Assembly (NCBI GenBank): GCA_023015935.1
Contig: JALKAY010000004.1
Location: 124,001 to 188,000, forward strand
Length of the DNA stretch: 64,000 bases
DNA from: Flavobacteriaceae bacterium F08102
GTDB lineage: Bacteria; Bacteroidota; Bacteroidia; Flavobacteriales; Flavobacteriaceae
Direction of reading: 5' to 3'
Positions 18,004-26,182 of the stretch are shown here, piece by piece. The notes under the pieces were generated by a model. That model was given only the letters and a program-made list of their open reading frames with translations. It did not search any database and was not told where the DNA came from. Positions within the stretch are counted from its first letter, which is position 1. Every line of letters starts with the position of its first letter. A program made the position numbers and the translations under genes.

Positions 18004-18885
18004 ATGAAATCTCCATTATCAAAAATCAATCAAAAATTAGGAGTAAGTGATACTGCTAAAAATATAGGGTTTATTGAGCGTTTTTATATTAAGAAATACG
18101 GTAGTCGTGAAAAAGCAGAGTTGGTTTTTAAACAGTTAGAAGAAGCTAGTGAAAATGAAGAAGCATTTCAATTAGCTTTACAAGAAAAGTTTAAAGCCGA
18201 TTTTCACTATAAAGAACTTAGGCTAATAACAAAACCTTTTAAAAAAGCCAAAAACCTTACAGGTTTAATGCGAAATCTTGTTGGTTTTAAAGTTTCTAAC
18301 AAATCTGTTGTGGTTAAAAATAATATTAATAAAATATCAGAAGATTATAATGATTTAATAAAGCCAGCATTTGAAGAGACCTATAATATTTCTGATAAAA
18401 CTAGAAAGGATATTATAAATGACATTAACCAAAATGTAACCTTTAATATAGCTAATACAAGAAAGGAATTAGGATATCCGCATCCAATAACTTTTAATTA
18501 TTGGCTTAAGTATTTTTTTGATTCAAAATTTGATAATAAACTAAATGAAAACAAATCTAAAAACTCTGGTAAACTCACATTGTTTGAATATATAGAAATT
18601 GTGTCTGCATTTATTCTTAGTTATGACGAAGAAAAATTAAAATTCTCTAAACCTAAAGAAATACTAAAACGACTTAAGCTTCAGCAGAAAACACAAAAAC
18701 AAGTTTTAAAAGAGCTTACAAATAATAATTATAGCTATTTAAAAGAAAAGCTAGAAGATTTACAATATTCAAAAACTTATAAAGCTAAATTTGGTGATAA
18801 ACCATATGATGTTACTAAAAGAAAAATTCCTTATAGTTTAGTTTCAATTATAAAAGAGCATATCAAGAATGGTTATTTAAAATAA
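18004..18885 (+). CDS. Hypothetical protein, 293 residues
   Basis: I do not recognise this family. The protein is Lys/Asn-rich and predicted mainly helical. No signal peptide, TM segment or enzyme motif is visible. A conserved-looking central stretch (ELGYPHPITFNYWLKYFF, ~160-177) and a basic C-terminal half (many KxLKxL and KRLKLQQ-type heptads, ~215-260) suggest protein or nucleic-acid binding. The ATG falls directly after a hairpin/T-run. The gene lies in the accessory region between structured units 2 and 3, which fits horizontally acquired DNA. It is open and intact, so probably expressed. Confidence 0.7.
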   Translation: MKSPLSKINQKLGVSDTAKNIGFIERFYIKKYGSREKAELVFKQLEEASENEEAFQLALQEKFKADFHYKELRLITKPFKKAKNLTGLMRNLVGFKVSNKSVVVKNNINKISEDYNDLIKPAFEETYNISDKTRKDIINDINQNVTFNIANTRKELGYPHPITFNYWLKYFFDSKFDNKLNENKSKNSGKLTLFEYIEIVSAFILSYDEEKLKFSKPKEILKRLKLQQKTQKQVLKELTNNNYSYLKEKLEDLQYSKTYKAKFGDKPYDVTKRKIPYSLVSIIKEHIKNGYLK

Positions 18886-18890
18886 AAAAA

Positions 18891-19070
18891 GGTAGCAAAT
18901 ATATGTGGCTACCACAGCCAACGCGCAAGGCTGTAAAGGTCAAGCCCTACGAGTTTTGAATAAAACTTTTTTCAAAAACCTTTTCCTTTTTTCATTAAAC
19001 ATTATAACTCAAAAAACTTTTATCCAAAAACCTTGACAGCCTTATCCACGCCACAATAATAGTGGCTATC
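18891..19070. repeat. Structured dyad unit 3 of a three-copy family
   Basis: Stem GGTAGC (18891-18896) / GCTACC (18908-18913) is followed by ACAGCC (18914-18919) / GGCTGT (18929-18934), whose loop is inside GCCAACGCGCA (18917-18927), the 11-mer shared with unit 1. Farther on, CCTTGACAGCC (19031-19041) faces the GGCTGTAAAGG segment from 18929, with one mismatch. GCCAC (19050-19054) / GTGGC (19062-19066) then runs into a T-rich stretch that could terminate the 293-residue gene. Confidence 0.5.
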
Positions 19071-19133
19071 TTTTTTCTTTTCAAAAAAAATAATGGTGCG
19101 AAGCGTAGCGAAGCAATTTTAAATTGGATAGCT

Positions 19134-19593
19134 ATGTCAACTTTTGAACTAAAAAACCACCAAATCGGAAGAACCTACTCAACCCCTCATTTTTTTATCC
19201 TAAACAAAGGTCTTAACAGCCGAAAACCCTTAACAAATCCCTGTCCTAACTGTTTTGTAGTAATCACAAAAACCGAATCAGAGAAAAACACACTTTTTCA
19301 CTTATCTATGATGTTGCAAATAGGCCGTTTTAAAAGGAAGTGTTATTCCATTTATCTCAATAGATGATTGCAGAAACATCTTAAAAAGCAGTTACACCTC
19401 ATTCTTAAATGATGAATTTCAATTGCAAAAGCATATTAATATTGTGTCAGCAATTTGTAAAAAAGAAGCCGAACTTCAAAAAGTCATTTCAAAAATGAAA
19501 AATTTAAAGGTGTCATATATTCAAAACCTATTTTCTAAAAAGCAAAATCACGCAACAAAGAGCAATAAAAACCAAATCAATCTATTAGCATAG
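19134..19593 (+). pseudogene. DUF6943-like protein, frameshifted
   Basis: The ATG at 19134 starts a frame opening MSTFELKNHQIGRTYSTPHF with the motif NPCPNCFVV. It breaks near 19330-19345 and stops at 19367. The +1 frame continues without interruption (SVIPFISIDDCRNILKSS ... NKNQINLLA) to the stop at 19593. The two halves together match the layout I remember for DUF6943, a small Bacteroidetes family without known function. One indel around the TTTTAAAAGG run explains it; sequencing error or real decay cannot be told apart. The leader contains the direct repeat GCGAAGC-GTA-GCGAAGC. Confidence 0.65.
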
Positions 19594-19681
19594 TATTTGC
19601 CATATATTACTTGTGTTGGTTAAAGACCGTATCAAGTCCGTACCAACTTCGAACAAGTATTAATTTTAAATTTTATATGTA

Positions 19682-20323
19682 ATGGGAGTTATTTCACAAG
19701 GAATCCTGGGCGGTGTATCAGGTAAAGTAGGAAATGTAGTCGGTGCATCTTGGAAAGGTATCGATTACTTAAGAATTAAACCTTCTCATGTGGCTAATCC
19801 ACGTACAGAAGGACAAGTTAACCAAAGAAACAAGTTTACTGTTGCTTTGGAGTACCTTCAACCGAATTTAGGTTTTATCAAGAAAGGATATAAATCTTAT
19901 GCGGTGAAAAAAACAGAGTTTAATGCAGCAATGTCTTATGTATTAAATAATGCAATTACAGGAGCTGCACCAAACTTTACTGTAGATTATTCTTTAGCTT
20001 TATTAAGTAGAGGAAATCTATCTGGAGTATTAAACCCTGCAACAGATTTGGCAACTGCAGGACAAGTAGAATTTACTTGGGATGATAACTCTGATGAAGC
20101 TAACGCGAATGCAACTGATAAAGCAATGGTTTTAGTTTACAACCCAAGTAAAAAGGAATCAACATATATTCTTGATGGTGCTGATAGAACTGCAGGATCT
20201 CAGATGGTGACAATTCCAAGTACCTATGCAGGGGATACAGTTGAGCTTTTTATGGCATTTATTACTGCTGATGGTAGTATCGTCTCAAACAGCGTTTATT
20301 TAGGCTCTGGAATAGCTAATTAA
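19682..20323 (+). CDS. DUF6266 family protein
   Basis: A 213-residue protein with the typical DUF6266 opening (GVISQGILGGVSGKVGNVVG, then WKGIDYLRIKP and NPRTEGQVNQR). It has a C-terminal beta-rich domain containing TWDDNS and LVYNPSKKE. There is no signal peptide. Members are abundant in Bacteroidetes; the function is unknown, and the beta-rich tail resembles a structural or binding module. The leader (19610-19680) contains inverted repeats ACTTGT/ACAAGT and GTTGGT/ACCAAC. A strong terminator follows, so the gene is monocistronic. Confidence 0.85.
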   Translation: MGVISQGILGGVSGKVGNVVGASWKGIDYLRIKPSHVANPRTEGQVNQRNKFTVALEYLQPNLGFIKKGYKSYAVKKTEFNAAMSYVLNNAITGAAPNFTVDYSLALLSRGNLSGVLNPATDLATAGQVEFTWDDNSDEANANATDKAMVLVYNPSKKESTYILDGADRTAGSQMVTIPSTYAGDTVELFMAFITADGSIVSNSVYLGSGIAN

Positions 20324-20344
20324 CGGTTGATGTTTTTATGTATG

Positions 20345-20371
20345 AAACCACTCTTTATGAGTGGTTTTTTT
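20345..20371 (+). terminator. Rho-independent terminator of the DUF6266 gene
   Basis: AAACCACTC (20345-20353) and GAGTGGTTT (20359-20367) form a perfect 9-bp stem with a 5-nt loop and a T-run to 20371. Confidence 0.9.
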
Positions 20372-20693
20372 ATGCTATATTCGTAATTGAATTTATTAAT
20401 AATTGCCCTTAATTTATCTTTTTTAGGTATTTTTTGTATCCTATTTGTTGCCCAAATGTTCTAACCTCAATAAATACAAGGAAAATTACATATTGTATTG
20501 GGAAGTAATTACACTTCCTTTAATTGGTTAAAACCTTCTTTTATTGGGGTTTACGAATATTTAACTATTCTTCTTTGTTGCTAATTTGCCCTATTTTACG
20601 TATCTCTCGTTTCTAGTTTGTTGTTATAGAAACAAATTTTGTTGCTAACAACAAGTTTGCTGTTACAGAAACAACTGCAATTTTTTTTGAGAT
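20372..20693. other. Intergenic region with two direct repeats before the recombinase remnant
   Basis: No gene is seen. A hairpin GGAAGT/ACTTCC lies at about 20500-20518. Two imperfect 21-nt direct repeats start at 20615 (AGTTTGTTGTTATAG...) and 20654 (AGTTTGCTGTTACAG...), 39 nt apart, differing at 2 positions and ending 19 nt before the ATG of the recombinase fragment. They could be recombinase arm sites or part of an attachment region; this is inference. Confidence 0.4.
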
Positions 20694-21530
20694 ATGAAGG
20701 TTACACTAAGAAAACACAATCAAGGTGGTAAGACCAGTTTATACTTGGACTACTACCACAAAGGGAAACGTAAAACAGAATACTTAAAACTCTATTTAAA
20801 ACCTAACCCAAAAAACAAAGATGAAAGGGATGTCAATAAGAAAACCCTACAATTAGCTGAGACCATTAGAGCACAGCAACAAATTGAAATCCAAAACGGT
20901 GTTTATGGCTTCCGTGACAATGAGAAACTAAAAGCCAGTTTTACCAACTACGTACAGCTTCTTACTGATAAGCGAAAAGACAGCACTAGTAACTATGGTA
21001 ATTGGGATAGTATGCTAAAGCATTTGAAAGCCTATATCCCTATGGATATTACTTTTGCAGAAGTTGAAAAAGTCATTCAAAACATTGAAGCAAATCATAT
21101 TGATATAACCCCCAACTACAACGATTGGAAAAATATCGGTTTCGCCTTTGCTGACGAATTTGGAGAGTCTGGAAGAAGCTTATTCCATAGAGTAAGCCAA
21201 TATTATTCAGGTTACAACACTAAAGAATGTGATAAGCAATTTGATAATTGCCTAAAGTCAAAAGGTCAAGGTGTTTCATTGAAAACCTTTTTCTTTCTTG
21301 CCAAACAAGCAGGCGTCTCTATTGTAACACACTCCATTGACCAGTATAAGACTAACAATAACAATTGTAAATTATCAAAGACTACACCAGTACAAGAACA
21401 CCAGGAAGAAGAACCGATTAAGGAAATGATGCCAACATTCCCTAAATCCTTATATCCCGAGCTTCCTCAATTCTTGCAACAAGTCGTTGCTGTAGCCTCA
21501 TCAGACGAAGAAAGAGATAATTACTCTTAG
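20694..21530 (+). pseudogene. Chimera: tyrosine recombinase N-terminus fused to primase-C-terminal-like (PriCT-2) domain
   Basis: Residues 1 to ~124 are the arm-binding and SAM-like core-binding N-terminus of a Bacteroidetes phage-integrase family recombinase (LRKHNQGGKTSLYLDYY, then FTNYVQLLTDKR). At about nt 21063 the sequence changes inside FAEV|EKVIQ to a primase/VirE-type protein (NYNDWKNIGFAFADEFGESG, SQYYSGYN). It then leads toward a DUF3987 domain. The recombinase catalytic domain (R-H-R-Y) is absent. The simplest reading is one internal deletion in a mobile element joining int to the downstream replication gene. The frame then stops at 21530 through a 1-base loss. Confidence 0.75.
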
Positions 21531-21535
21531 GGTCA

Positions 21536-22771
21536 TTGGCGGCTATTAGTGCGTGTTTCCCTAAGCTCTACGGTATTTATGACGGTAAGAAAGTATTCTC
21601 CAATCTATTTCTATTCATAACGGCACAAGCATCCGCAGGTAAAGGGCGTTTAGTGCATTGTCGCCAATTAGTAAACCCTATACACAAAGAATTACGTGAA
21701 GAAGCCAAATTGCATAAGCAACATTTTGAACTGGAAATGGCGGAATACAACGCTAATAAAGGCAAAGTTGATGGAATTGAAAAACCAGCAAAACCACCTG
21801 AAAAAATGCTCTTTATCCCTGCAAACAACAGTTCTACTGGTACATACCAATTATTGGGTGATAGTGATGGTAAAGGGCTAATTTTTGAAACCGAAGGAGA
21901 CACTTTAGCACACGCCTTTAAAAGCGATTACGGGAATTATAGTGATGGTTTCAGAAAAGCATTCCACCACGAAACTATTTCCTATTACCGCAGAACCGAC
22001 CGTGAGTTTGTAGATATAGAAAGTCCTTGTCTTTCGACAGTTCTTTCGGGTACGCCAAAACAAGTTTCGGCTTTAATACCAAGTGCAGAAAACGGCTTGT
22101 TCAGCCGCTTTATTTTCTACTTTATGAATGTAAAGCCTGTTTGGAAAAACGTATTTGCAAGCACTACCGATAACGGATTAGATGATTACTTTGAGAATTT
22201 AGGAAACCAGTTCTACGAACTGTATAAGTTGCTCAAAAGCAATGGCGATTTCCAATTTTACTTAACCGCAGACCAACAAGAGCAATTCAATCAGTTTTTT
22301 AGCGAGATACAAGTAAAATACCTCAATCTTCAAGGATTGGATTATATGGCTACCATTCGCAGATTAGGTTTAATTGCCTTCCGTTTCTGTATGCTCTTTT
22401 CTGCATTAAGGATATTGGAAACTGGAGATACTTCAAATAAACTCATTTGTGAGGAAAGAGATTTTCAAACTGCATTAGCTATGATTAAAGTTTTGGTAAA
22501 ACATTCCAGTAAAGTATTTGGTGAGCTTCCGCAAGAAGAAACCAAACCCACTCGAATGAACCGTAAAGAGAAATTCCTATACGCTTTACCAAGAAACTTT
22601 AACCGTCAGAAGTATTTAGAAGTAGCCAAAAAACTAAACATTCCTGCAAAAACAGCCGAAGGCTATATCACTGGTTTTATAAAGTCCAACCTTATTCACC
22701 GTGAGCAACAAGACACCTATACAAACCTATCTATTGAGGAAAATGAGGATGTTGAGGAAATCAAGGATTAA
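21536..22771 (+). pseudogene. DUF3987 (mobile-element replication protein), separated by a 1-nt frameshift
   Basis: This continues the preceding ORF. Reading GAT A[T]A TTA with one extra T near 21519 would give a continuous frame (ERD-ILLLGSLAAISACFP). The body is a DUF3987 ATPase-like protein with the P-loop-like TAQASAGKGR (~30-39), followed by GTYQLLGDSDGKG and SRFIFYF. The C-terminus has a winged-helix-like segment (FNRQKYLEVAKKLNIPAKTAEGYI). In Bacteroidetes integrative elements such proteins sit beside recombinase and mobilisation genes. A TTG start at 21536 is nominal; there is probably no independent product. Confidence 0.75.
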
Positions 22772-22901
22772 TCATCCTTAGTTTCCTCGGTTTCCTTAAA
22801 ATCCTTAATTCAATACACAGGTTGTAAGTAAGTTAAGATTGTTTGTTTTATTTTCCCTTTTTACGGTTTTCCTTATTCTTTTTTCACAAATTATTCTTAC
22901 A

Positions 22902-22949
22902 TTGGACAAAATTTGACAAGTCAAAATATAAAAAGCGTGAAATGTCCAA
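22902..22949. promoter_or_regulatory. Nested inverted repeats upstream of the XRE regulator
   Basis: TTTGAC-AA-GTCAAA (22912-22925) is a compact palindrome. It lies inside a wider inverted repeat TTGGACA (22902-22908) / TGTCCAA (22943-22949). Position 77-120 nt before the HTH gene fits an autoregulatory operator; this is inference. The remainder of 22772-23025 shows no gene. Confidence 0.4.
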
Positions 22950-23025
22950 CTGTTGTAGTAAAATCAATAGTTTTTAAGAAAAAGACATTCCATCTGACCA
23001 TTGAAAAATTAATAGACATCATCAG

Positions 23026-23316
23026 ATGAAATTAGGTAATCGTATTAAAGAGCTTAGGGAAAGTCAGGGATTACTCCAAAGACAACTCTCGGCACAGTTA
23101 GAAATTGACACCCCTATGTTTAGCAAGATTGAACGTGGTGAACGTAGAGCCAAACGAGAACAGGTGGTAAAATTAGCGAAGCTATTAAAGGCAGATGAAC
23201 AGGAATTATTAGCGTTGTGGTTAGCAGACCAAATTTTAGAAATAACCACAGATGAAGAACAGGCATTACAAGCCTTAAAAATGGCAACTAAGGATATTAA
23301 AAACAAGAAGGATTAA
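23026..23316 (+). CDS. XRE-family helix-turn-helix regulator
   Basis: A 96-residue protein. Residues ~4-60 form an HTH_3 domain (IKELRESQGLLQRQLSAQL, then MFSKIERGERRAKREQ). A short acidic and helical C-terminal tail (~70-96) follows. Such single-domain XRE proteins often stand at the head of type I restriction-modification loci in Bacteroidetes and act like controller proteins. The next gene starts 20 nt downstream, and a compact palindrome lies upstream. A role in timing restriction expression is inferred from position only. Confidence 0.88.
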   Translation: MKLGNRIKELRESQGLLQRQLSAQLEIDTPMFSKIERGERRAKREQVVKLAKLLKADEQELLALWLADQILEITTDEEQALQALKMATKDIKNKKD

Positions 23317-23336
23317 TGATGAATGTTTAACTGTAA

Positions 23337-23708
23337 ATGAGAGATAATATTGTTAAAAATAAAAGTTTTGAATTTGCTATTCGAGTAGTAAAGCTCTATC
23401 AGTTTTTGTGCGACCAACAAAAGGAATTTGTATTAAGTAAACAACTGTTGCGAAGTGGTACAAGCGTTGGTGCTATGGTTAGAGAAGCTGAACACGCAGA
23501 AACAAAAAAGGACTTTATCCATAAGATGGCAATAGCTCAAAAAGAAATAAACGAAACAATGTATTGGTTGGAGTTATTGCACCAAACCCAATACCTCAAT
23601 AACGAACAGTTTGAAAGCGTAAATAATGATGCATTAGAAATTATCAAACTAATCACAAGCATCATAAAAACAGCCAAAACAAATATCTTAAATAATGATA
23701 AATGTTAA
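23337..23708 (+). CDS. Four-helix bundle protein (S23/IVP family)
   Basis: A 123-residue protein of the four-helix-bundle family first known from 23S rRNA intervening sequences. It shows FAIRVVKLYQFL, then LLRSGTSVGAMVREAEHAE, KMAIAQKEINETMYWLELL and a C-terminal helix. Free-standing members are frequent in Bacteroidetes and commonly lie beside repeats or restriction genes; their function is not established. It is followed within 25 nt by the heptamer array. Its reading frame ends before the repeats, so repeat number does not affect it. Confidence 0.87.
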   Translation: MRDNIVKNKSFEFAIRVVKLYQFLCDQQKEFVLSKQLLRSGTSVGAMVREAEHAETKKDFIHKMAIAQKEINETMYWLELLHQTQYLNNEQFESVNNDALEIIKLITSIIKTAKTNILNNDKC

Positions 23709-23732
23709 ATGATTAATGTGTCTTAACACGCT

Positions 23733-24621
23733 AACCATTAACAATTAACAATTAACCATTAAAAATTAACCATTAACCATTGACAATTAACCATTAACAA
23801 TTAACCATTAACCATTGACAATTAACCATTAACCATTAACAATTAACAATTAACCATTGACAATTAACCATTAACCATTAACAATTAACCATTGACAATT
23901 AACCATTAACCATTAACAATTAACCATTAACCATTGACAATTAACCATTGACAATTAACCATTAACAATTAACCATTAAAAATTAACCATTAACAATTAA
24001 CCATTAACCATTGACAATTAACCATTAACCATTAACCATTGACAATTAACCATTGACAATTAACAATTAACCATTAACAATTAACCATTGACAATTAACC
24101 ATTAACCATTGACAATTAACCATTAACCATTAACCATTAACCATTAACAATTAACCATTAACAATTAACCATTGACAATTAACCATTAACCATTAACAAT
24201 TAACCATTGACAATTAACCATTAACCATTAACAATTAACCATTAACCATTGACAATTAACCATTAACAATTAACCATTAACCATTAACCATTAACAATTA
24301 ACCATTGACAATTAACCATTAACCATTAACAATTAACCATTGACAATTAACCATTAACCATTAACAATTAACCATTAACCATTGACAATTAACCATTGAC
24401 AATTAACCATTAACAATTAACCATTAAAAATTAACCATTAACCATTGACAATTAACCATTAACCATTGACAATTAACCATTAACAATTAACCATTAACAA
24501 TTAACCATTAACCATTAACCATTAACAATTAACCATTAACAATTAACCATTAACAATTAACCATTAACCATTAACAATTAACCATTAACAATTAACCATT
24601 GACAATTAACCATTAAAAATA
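23733..24621. repeat. Heptanucleotide tandem array, 126 uninterrupted units upstream of hsdM
   Basis: From 23733 to 24614 the sequence is 126 exact-length 7-mers in one phase. They are of four kinds: AACCATT (most common), AACAATT, GACAATT (about 20) and AAAAATT (few). A degenerate unit AAAAATA (24615-24621) ends 1 nt before the hsdM ATG. GACAATT following a T gives TTGACA-like motifs at irregular intervals. Every unit normally supplies TAA, so all frames are closed. Phase was checked at both ends: 868 nt, 124 x 7, separate the first unit from the one at 24601. Confidence 0.97.
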
Positions 24622-24622
24622 T

Positions 24623-26182
24623 ATGGCCAAGAAAAAAGTACTGAATACCAAATCTATCGAAGAAACTCTTTGGCAATCGTGCGATAAATTAAGGGGATCC
24701 GTTGAACCCTCAGAATACAAACACGTAGTACTCGGATTGATTTTCCTCAAATTTACCAGCGATAAGTTTGAACAGCGCAGAAAAGAACTCATTGCCGAAG
24801 GTAAAGAGAAATATGTGGAAATGAATGATTTCTACAATATGAAAAATGTATTCTTTTTAGAAGAGATTTCCCGTTGGTCCTACATCAGTAAAAATGCAAA
24901 GCAAGATGATATTGCCATTAAAATCGATACCGCCCTGCACACCATCGAAAAAAACAACCCTTCTTTAAAAGGGGCTTTGCCAGATAACTACTTTTCGCGC
25001 CTGGGACTGGACAAATCCAAATTGGCCTCCTTGCTCGATAAAATCAATGAAATTGACACCCTAAAAGACCAGGAGCAAGACATTGTAGGGCGTGTGTACG
25101 AATATTTCCTTTCCAAATTTGCCCTAAAAGAAGGAAAAGGTAAAGGCGAATTCTACACCCCAAAAAGTATTGTAAACCTTATTGCCGAAATGATAGAACC
25201 CTACAAAGGGATTATCTATGATCCAGCTTGTGGTTCGGGCGGAATGTTCGTGCAGTCCATTAAGTTTATAGAAAATCATCACGGTAATAAGAAAGAGGTA
25301 TCCATTTACGGGCAGGAATATACCAACACTACGTATAAATTAGCTAAGATGAATTTAGCCATACGTGGAATCGCTGCCAATTTAGGAGACAAAGCGGCCG
25401 ATACCTTTGCCCAAGACCAACACAAGGATTTAAAAGCCGATTACATTATGGCAAACCCACCCTTCAACCAAAAAGATTGGAGAGGGGCTGATGAGTTATT
25501 AGATGATCCACGCTGGAAAGGCTATGATGTGCCACCAAAGAGTAATGCCAACTATGGGTGGATTTTAAATATGGTGAGCAAGCTTTCCGAAAATGGTGTA
25601 GCAGGTTTTATTTTGGCAAATGGTGCTTTATCTGGCGGTGGTGAAGAATACAAAATCCGTAGAAAACTCATTGAAAATAACTTGGTGGAAGCTATAGTTA
25701 TTTTACCACAAAATATGTTCTATACCACCAATATTAGTGTAACCCTTTGGATTTTAAACAAAAACAAGGCCGAACGTACGGTTGAATTACCGGATACTAC
25801 ACGAAATTACCGCAATAGAGAGAATGAAATTTTGTTTATGGATTTACGTCAAATAGGGATTCCTTTTGAAAAGAAATTTATTCAATTTTCAGAAGAAAAT
25901 ATTCAAGACATTGCTAAAACCTACCACAATTGGCAACAAGCAGACACAGATTATAAGGATGTACCAGAATACTGTTACAGTGCCAGTTTAGAAGAAGTTG
26001 CAAAAAAAGACTTCTCGTTAGTGCCTAGTAAATACATTGAGTTTGTAAACCGTGACGAGAACATCAATTTTGATGAAAAGATGAAAACTTTGCAAACTGA
26101 AATGGCCGATTTGCTAAAACAAGAAGAAGCATCAAAAAAAGAACTATTAGAAGTGTTTAAAGAGTTAGGTTACGAACTATGA
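24623..26182 (+). CDS. hsdM: Type I restriction-modification methyltransferase subunit HsdM
   Basis: The 519-residue modification subunit of a type I R-M system, an N6-adenine methyltransferase. Residues ~10-150 form the HsdM N-terminal helical domain. Motif I (DPACGSGG, ~200-207) binds S-adenosylmethionine and motif IV NPPF (~278-281) is catalytic. The start codon touches the heptamer array, so promoter and ribosome-binding context are set by repeats (the nearest upstream bases are AAAAATAT). Its stop overlaps the KilA-N gene by 4 nt, so downstream genes are probably co-transcribed. Confidence 0.97.
   Translation: MAKKKVLNTKSIEETLWQSCDKLRGSVEPSEYKHVVLGLIFLKFTSDKFEQRRKELIAEGKEKYVEMNDFYNMKNVFFLEEISRWSYISKNAKQDDIAIKIDTALHTIEKNNPSLKGALPDNYFSRLGLDKSKLASLLDKINEIDTLKDQEQDIVGRVYEYFLSKFALKEGKGKGEFYTPKSIVNLIAEMIEPYKGIIYDPACGSGGMFVQSIKFIENHHGNKKEVSIYGQEYTNTTYKLAKMNLAIRGIAANLGDKAADTFAQDQHKDLKADYIMANPPFNQKDWRGADELLDDPRWKGYDVPPKSNANYGWILNMVSKLSENGVAGFILANGALSGGGEEYKIRRKLIENNLVEAIVILPQNMFYTTNISVTLWILNKNKAERTVELPDTTRNYRNRENEILFMDLRQIGIPFEKKFIQFSEENIQDIAKTYHNWQQADTDYKDVPEYCYSASLEEVAKKDFSLVPSKYIEFVNRDENINFDEKMKTLQTEMADLLKQEEASKKELLEVFKELGYEL

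Noticed and set aside
23733-24621. CRISPR array
   Set aside because: The repeats are contiguous 7-mers without unique spacers, and no cas genes are present.
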